Shown piece after piece: positions 60,414 through 64,000 of a DNA stretch of 64,000 nt. The stretch covers positions 372,001 to 436,000 of the forward strand of contig NZ_JAGGPF010000009.1 of NCBI RefSeq assembly GCF_018613935.1, read 5' to 3'. Under the pieces are notes generated by a model that did no database searches, was not told the DNA's origin, and saw only the letters and a program-made list of their open reading frames with translations. The first letter of the stretch is position 1, and each line of letters opens with the position of its first letter. A program made the translations under genes and the position numbers. Source of the DNA: Agromyces sp. ISL-38. GTDB taxonomy: Bacteria > Actinomycetota > Actinomycetes > Actinomycetales > Microbacteriaceae.

Positions 60414-61606
60414 AGGCGAACCCGGCTCGGCGTGAGGGCGGCGATGAAGCCGCCGATGAAGGTGTCGCCGAGCCCGATCGTGGCGGGCCGGTCGGTCTCG
60501 AGCACGAGCGCCGCGCGGCAGACGAGGCGGCCTTCGAAGCGCGCCTCGAGCTCGGCCGCGACGGCCGAGCCCTCGGGCTTCTCGGGCAGCGCGCCGGTGC
60601 GGGCGTAGTCGGCAGCCGTGTGCCCGTCGCCGATGAGGTAGCGGGTGCTCGCCATCACGATGCCGCCGCGCAGGGCATCGGCGTAGTCGGCCGCGGTCTC
60701 ACCGAGGGCGAGCGACCAGTACTTGGTGTGGATCACGAGGCACGCGGCGGGAATGAGGGCGGATGCCTCGGCGAGCGCGGCCTCGATCGCCGACGCATCG
60801 AGCAGGTCGATGGTGCGCCCGAGGTAGGCGAAGAGCTCGTCTTCATTGAGGCTGTACACGTCGACGGCGTCGACGAGGGCGTCGCGCACGACATGGCTGA
60901 ACGCGGGCTCGTGATAGCCGGCGTCCTCGTAGATCGCCACGGCCTCGGCGGGCAGCTCGGCGAGGTGGCGGCGGATCTGCCCGACGCGTGCGTCGAGCAC
61001 CGCGGCATCCTGAATCGTGTTGAAACCCGAGACGAGGAACACCCGGGCATCGGCGAGCGTCGTGGCGAGGGCGTCGCTGAGCACGAGCTCGCGGTTCGGC
61101 GGGTCGTTCGTGTAGATGATGCGGTTCGGATGCGGCGCCACGAGGTCGAGGTCGCCGCGACGCACCGCGGCACCTGGCGCGTACTGCACGATGAGGTGCG
61201 GATCCGTGGAATCGGCGATCGCGCTGCACACGTACTCGATGCCCTCGGGCAGCAGCGCGCGCACGTGGTCGTCGATGCTCACGAGGTGCACGAGACTCGT
61301 CATCCCGAGGCTGTGCATGGCGATCGCCGCGCGCACCGGCGTGCCACCGAGGGTGATGCGCGTGTCGAACCGGGCGGCGAAGGCCTCGACGATGTCGGAG
61401 GAGGCGACGAATCGCTCTCCCCCGACACCGTCGCGCAGGAATGCGAGCAACGTCACGACGAGGCTCCGCTCGTCGACCACCGCGAGGCGGGCGTCGAGCT
61501 CGGCGGCACCGATTCCGTAGAGGTCGACGAGGTCTTCGATCACCGCGCTGTTCCACGCGATCTCGTAGTCGACGGTGCCGCCGAGCCCGAGTACTCGCTC
61601 GTTCAT
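60410..61606 (-). CDS. ADP-dependent phosphofructokinase/glucokinase-family kinase
   Basis: A 398-residue ribokinase-fold kinase of the ADP_PFK_GK group, known mainly from archaea and eukaryotic ADPGK. Seen: VLGLGGTVDYEIAW at the start, VTLGGTP-like RITLGGTPVRAAIAM, metal motif NEDE (254-257), LVIHTKYWSLALG, and the catalytic loop IGLGDTFIGG with base Asp381. Members phosphorylate glucose or fructose 6-phosphate with ADP as donor; whether this one uses ADP is untested. Start ATG 61606; a GTG 42 bases upstream is possible. It sits between the aldolase and the isomerase in one operon. Confidence 0.85.
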   Translation of the reverse strand: MNERVLGLGGTVDYEIAWNSAVIEDLVDLYGIGAAELDARLAVVDERSLVVTLLAFLRDGVGGERFVASSDIVEAFAARFDTRITLGGTPVRAAIAMHSLGMTSLVHLVSIDDHVRALLPEGIEYVCSAIADSTDPHLIVQYAPGAAVRRGDLDLVAPHPNRIIYTNDPPNRELVLSDALATTLADARVFLVSGFNTIQDAAVLDARVGQIRRHLAELPAEAVAIYEDAGYHEPAFSHVVRDALVDAVDVYSLNEDELFAYLGRTIDLLDASAIEAALAEASALIPAACLVIHTKYWSLALGETAADYADALRGGIVMASTRYLIGDGHTAADYARTGALPEKPEGSAVAAELEARFEGRLVCRAALVLETDRPATIGLGDTFIGGFIAALTPSRVRL

Positions 61607-61663
61607 CGCCCTCCGCTCCGATGGGTCGACGCCTCGCCGTTCCGACACAGCACAGCGCCGCTC

Positions 61664-62524
61664 CTAGTACAGCGCAGCCTTGCCGGCCGCGTCGAACAAG
61701 TCGATCTTCTGGGCTGCGACGACCTGCATCGCCGCGATGCACGGCGGCTGGATGGAGTTCGGCTCGCGCAGCGATGTGTCGGCCAGCACTTCGCGCATCT
61801 TGTCGTGATAGGCCACCTTGATGTCGCTCGAGATGTTGATCTTGTTGATGCCGAGCTTCACCGATCGCCCGATCTCGTCATCAGGGTTGTTCGAGCCGCC
61901 GTGCAACACGAGCGGAATCCCCACGGCCGCCTTGATCTCGCGCAGCAGGTCGAGCTTCAGCGCGGGCTTCATGCTCGCGGGATAGATGCCGTGCGAGGTG
62001 CCGATCGCGATGGCGAGACTGTCGACGCCCGTCTGCTCGACGAATCGCACCGCGTCATCCGGAACCGTGTAGATGATGTCGTCGGTGCCGTCTTCGGCCT
62101 CATTGTCGGTCTTGCCGATCGTGCCGAGCTCGCCCTCGACCGAGAGGCCCACGACATGCGCCGCGTCGACCACGCGCTTCGTCATCGCCACGTTCTCGTC
62201 GAACGGCGACATCGACTTGTCGATCATGACCGAGGTGAAGCCGCTCTGGATGGCGGTGAGCATCTGCTCGAAGCTGCCGCCGTGATCCCAGTGGATGACG
62301 ACGGGCACCGAGGCGCGATGGGCACGCGCGCGGATGGCCTGGATGAGGTCCACCCCGAGGTGGCTCACTTCGTCGGGGTGGATCGCGACGATGAGCGGCG
62401 CGTTCTTCTCCTCGCTGATGTCGATGACGCCGTTGAACATCGCATAGTCGCTGATGTTGAAGGCGGGCACCGCGAAGTCGTTCTCGTTCGCCACGGTGAG
62501 AAGGTCGTTGCCATTGATGAGCAC
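61664..62524 (-). CDS. Class II ketose-bisphosphate aldolase
   Basis: A 286-residue zinc aldolase of the Fba/GatY/KbaY family. Ligand and catalytic motifs: PVVIHWDHGGSFEQM (Asp80, His81), VEGELGTIGK, LAIAIGTSHGIYP (His178), IPLVLHGGS (His208) and INKINISSD. It splits fructose or tagatose 1,6-bisphosphate to triose phosphates. The HGGSNNPDDEI loop differs from the common HGGSGIP. Start ATG 62524 behind CAAGGAGAC. Downstream of two permeases and upstream of the kinase. Confidence 0.92.
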   Translation of the reverse strand: MLINGNDLLTVANENDFAVPAFNISDYAMFNGVIDISEEKNAPLIVAIHPDEVSHLGVDLIQAIRARAHRASVPVVIHWDHGGSFEQMLTAIQSGFTSVMIDKSMSPFDENVAMTKRVVDAAHVVGLSVEGELGTIGKTDNEAEDGTDDIIYTVPDDAVRFVEQTGVDSLAIAIGTSHGIYPASMKPALKLDLLREIKAAVGIPLVLHGGSNNPDDEIGRSVKLGINKINISSDIKVAYHDKMREVLADTSLREPNSIQPPCIAAMQVVAAQKIDLFDAAGKAALY

Positions 62525-62566
62525 TGCTGGGTCTCCTTGTTTTCGGTAGTTGGTCGTGGGCGGGCG

Positions 62567-63421
62567 TCAGCTCTTGACCGACCCGGAGGTCAGCCCGCCG
62601 ATGAAGTAGCGCTGGAAGAAGAGGAAGAGGATCAGCACCGGAACCGAACCGAGGATGCTCATCGCCATCATTTCGTTCCACTCATAGGAGTGCTGTCCCA
62701 TGAGGAGTTGGATGCCGATCGGCACGGTGCGCATGTCCTGCGTCTTCGTGAGGGTGAGCGCGAAGAGGTATTCGTTCCACGCGATCATGAACGTGTACAC
62801 GCCCACCGACACGATGCCCGGCACCGAGATCGGCACGAGGATGCGCCAGAGCGCCGTCATCGAGCCGGCGCCGTCGACGCGCACGGCCTCGTCGAGCTCG
62901 CGCGGCAGGGTGTTGAAGTAGCCGGTCATCATGATGATCGCGTAGGGCAGCGTGAACACCATGTACGTGAGGATGAGCCCCGGGTAGGTGTTGTAGAGCC
63001 CGAGCGTCACCATGAGCCCGAAGTACGGGATGAGCAGGGTGATCGGCGGCACGGCCTGCACGCTCACGATGATCATGTTGAGCGGGCGCTTGAAGCGGAA
63101 CTCGAAGCGGCTGAACGCGTAGGCGGCGAGGATCGCCACCACGAGCGTGAACGCGGTGACCGAGAGCGACACCACGTAGCTATTGACGAAGAACCGCACC
63201 TTCTCGGGGTCGGTGAGAATCGTCACGTAGGCGTCGAACGAGAAGCTCTCGGTGACGAGGCGCGGCGGGTACTCGAAGATCTCGGTGTTCGACTTGAACG
63301 AGATCGCGAGCATCCAGAGCACGGGGAAGCCCGCGAACGCCGCGCCGGCGAGGAGTCCGAGGATCACGAGGACCTTCTTGGTCATGCGTTGCCGCGTGCG
63401 CGAGATGGTGGTGGTGGTCAT
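62567..63421 (-). CDS. Carbohydrate ABC permease (MalG-type)
   Basis: A 284-residue CUT1 sugar-import subunit with six helices: VLVILGLLAGAAFAGFPVLW at about 16-35, LSVTAFTLVVAILAAYAFSR, TLLIPYFGLMVTLGLYNTYP and later helices. The ATPase-contact loop is ELDEAVRVDGAGSMTALWRI. It begins three bases after the stop of the MalF-type gene and leads into the aldolase gene. Start ATG 63421. Confidence 0.93.
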   Translation of the reverse strand: MTTTTISRTRQRMTKKVLVILGLLAGAAFAGFPVLWMLAISFKSNTEIFEYPPRLVTESFSFDAYVTILTDPEKVRFFVNSYVVSLSVTAFTLVVAILAAYAFSRFEFRFKRPLNMIIVSVQAVPPITLLIPYFGLMVTLGLYNTYPGLILTYMVFTLPYAIIMMTGYFNTLPRELDEAVRVDGAGSMTALWRILVPISVPGIVSVGVYTFMIAWNEYLFALTLTKTQDMRTVPIGIQLLMGQHSYEWNEMMAMSILGSVPVLILFLFFQRYFIGGLTSGSVKS

Positions 63422-63424
63422 GGC

Positions 63425-64000
63425 TCAGTCCCTCGCCCGCTGGTGTCGTACGTAGAAGAAGGCCAGCACCATCGAGAGCAGCAGGATGATGACCGCGCTC
63501 GTTGAGGCGAGCGCGAACTCGTACCGGCTGAAGGCGAGCTTGTAGGTGAAGGTGCTCAGCATCTCGGTGACGTGGATGGGCCCGCCGCCGGTCGTCATCC
63601 AGATGAGCGCGAACTGCTGCGAGGTCCAGATGAGGTCGAGCAGCGTCATGCTGATGATGATCGGGCGCAACTGCGGAAGCGTGACGTTGCGGAAGCGCTG
63701 CCAGCCGTTCGCACCGTCGACCGTCGCCGCCTCGTACAGGTCGGCCGGGATGCCCTGCAGGCCTGCGAGCAGGCTGATCATGAAGAACGGGTAGCCGGCC
63801 CAGATGTTGATGAACGTCACGGCGCCGAGAGCCAGCGACGGTGACGAGAGCCACTCGACATCGCTGGAGAGCAGGTAGTTGACGACGCCGTTGGGATTCA
63901 GCAGCATCCGCCAGAGCACGGCGATCACCGCCGCGGTGAACAGCCACGGCAGGATGTAGATCACCCGGAACACCGCCCGGCTCGCGCGGCTGACGAGGGG
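63425..64000 (-). CDS. Carbohydrate ABC permease (MalF-type), 5' end beyond window
   Basis: The C-terminal 191 residues of a sugar permease: FRVIYILPWLFTAAVIAVLW, a long VTFINIWAGYPFFMISLLAG helix, EAA loop LYEAATVDGANGWQRFRNVT with LPQLRP, and last helix FALASTSAVIILLLSMVLAF. The reading frame is open to the window edge, so the start and probably the binding-protein gene lie outside. It pairs with the next permease as importer for the sugar handled by the aldolase, kinase and isomerase. Confidence 0.92.
   Translation of the reverse strand, partial: PLVSRASRAVFRVIYILPWLFTAAVIAVLWRMLLNPNGVVNYLLSSDVEWLSSPSLALGAVTFINIWAGYPFFMISLLAGLQGIPADLYEAATVDGANGWQRFRNVTLPQLRPIIISMTLLDLIWTSQQFALIWMTTGGGPIHVTEMLSTFTYKLAFSRYEFALASTSAVIILLLSMVLAFFYVRHQRARD

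Noticed and set aside
60620-63505. A 961-codon plus-strand frame across the sugar operon
   Set aside because: Spans four well-supported minus-strand genes and their intergenic gaps; composition is that of an antisense shadow.

Overview
The window is about 70% GC with gene-dense, mostly non-overlapping coding regions, frequent GTG starts, AGGAGG-type ribosome sites and the gcatccg/ggatgcc words and short GGTCTCGATACG palindromes that I associate with Microbacteriaceae. The most likely source is a soil- or plant-associated actinobacterium of that family (Agromyces/Microbacterium/Leifsonia-like). This is inferred from composition and gene content only. I saw no rRNA, tRNA, CRISPR array, insertion sequence or prophage. 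No stretch over 300 bases lacks a gene.

Layout. 1-9.7 kb: a divergent MMPL exporter/TetR pair, small enzymes (RibD-like reductase, epoxide hydrolase, SRPBCC proteins), a resolvase-like protein without its catalytic serine, an ArsR/SRPBCC pair behind twin palindromes, an SDR lacking the catalytic lysine, and an ECF sigma factor with a SnoaL domain. 9.8-11.4 kb: a tandem pair of NmrA-like paralogues. 11.5-18.2 kb: an alpha-galactoside operon on the minus strand (two ABC permeases, binding lipoprotein, GH36 alpha-galactosidase, ROK regulator). 18.4-24.4 kb: MGT-like glycosyltransferase, aminoglycoside-phosphotransferase-like kinase, a micro-ORF, YciI protein, MarR/azoreductase pair, FadE10-like acyl-CoA dehydrogenase. 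24.4-31.8 kb: AlkZ-like protein, ECF41 sigma factor, a vanillate-demethylase-like Rieske oxygenase/reductase with PadR repressor, an ABC-F protein, acetolactate decarboxylase.

31.9-33.2 kb is a degraded glycan-utilisation locus: two formerly divergent genes have lost their facing 5' ends, and a third fragment follows. 33.2-42.5 kb: SRPBCC/TetR pair, an NTF2-like protein with a 21-bp tandem repeat inside the gene, membrane proteins, aldo/keto reductase, a NarL-type two-component system, and a multicopper oxidase with a membrane partner. 43.2-49.6 kb: a six-gene operon of CstA-type transporter, YbdD protein, LytS kinase, LytTR regulator, DUF485-like protein and SSS symporter, probably for pyruvate/acetate sensing and uptake. 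49.7-54.3 kb: a 1531-residue secreted enzyme with two GH43 domains and two LamG modules. 54.6-56.4 kb: TetR plus MGT-type glycosyltransferase. 56.5-59.4 kb: a quinone-oxidoreductase-like MDR enzyme and a ThDP enzyme. 59.4-64 kb: a minus-strand sugar operon of ABC permeases, class II aldolase, ADP-dependent-type sugar kinase and type I phosphomannose isomerase.

Together the genes suggest a saprophyte that cleaves plant polysaccharides (GH43, GH36), imports sugars and C2/C3 acids, handles lignin-derived aromatics and carries several drug-modification-like genes. The most unusual units are the ADP-kinase operon, the CstA/LytTR/SSS operon, the in-gene 21-bp repeat, the double-deletion scar and the 18-codon ORF at 20692.
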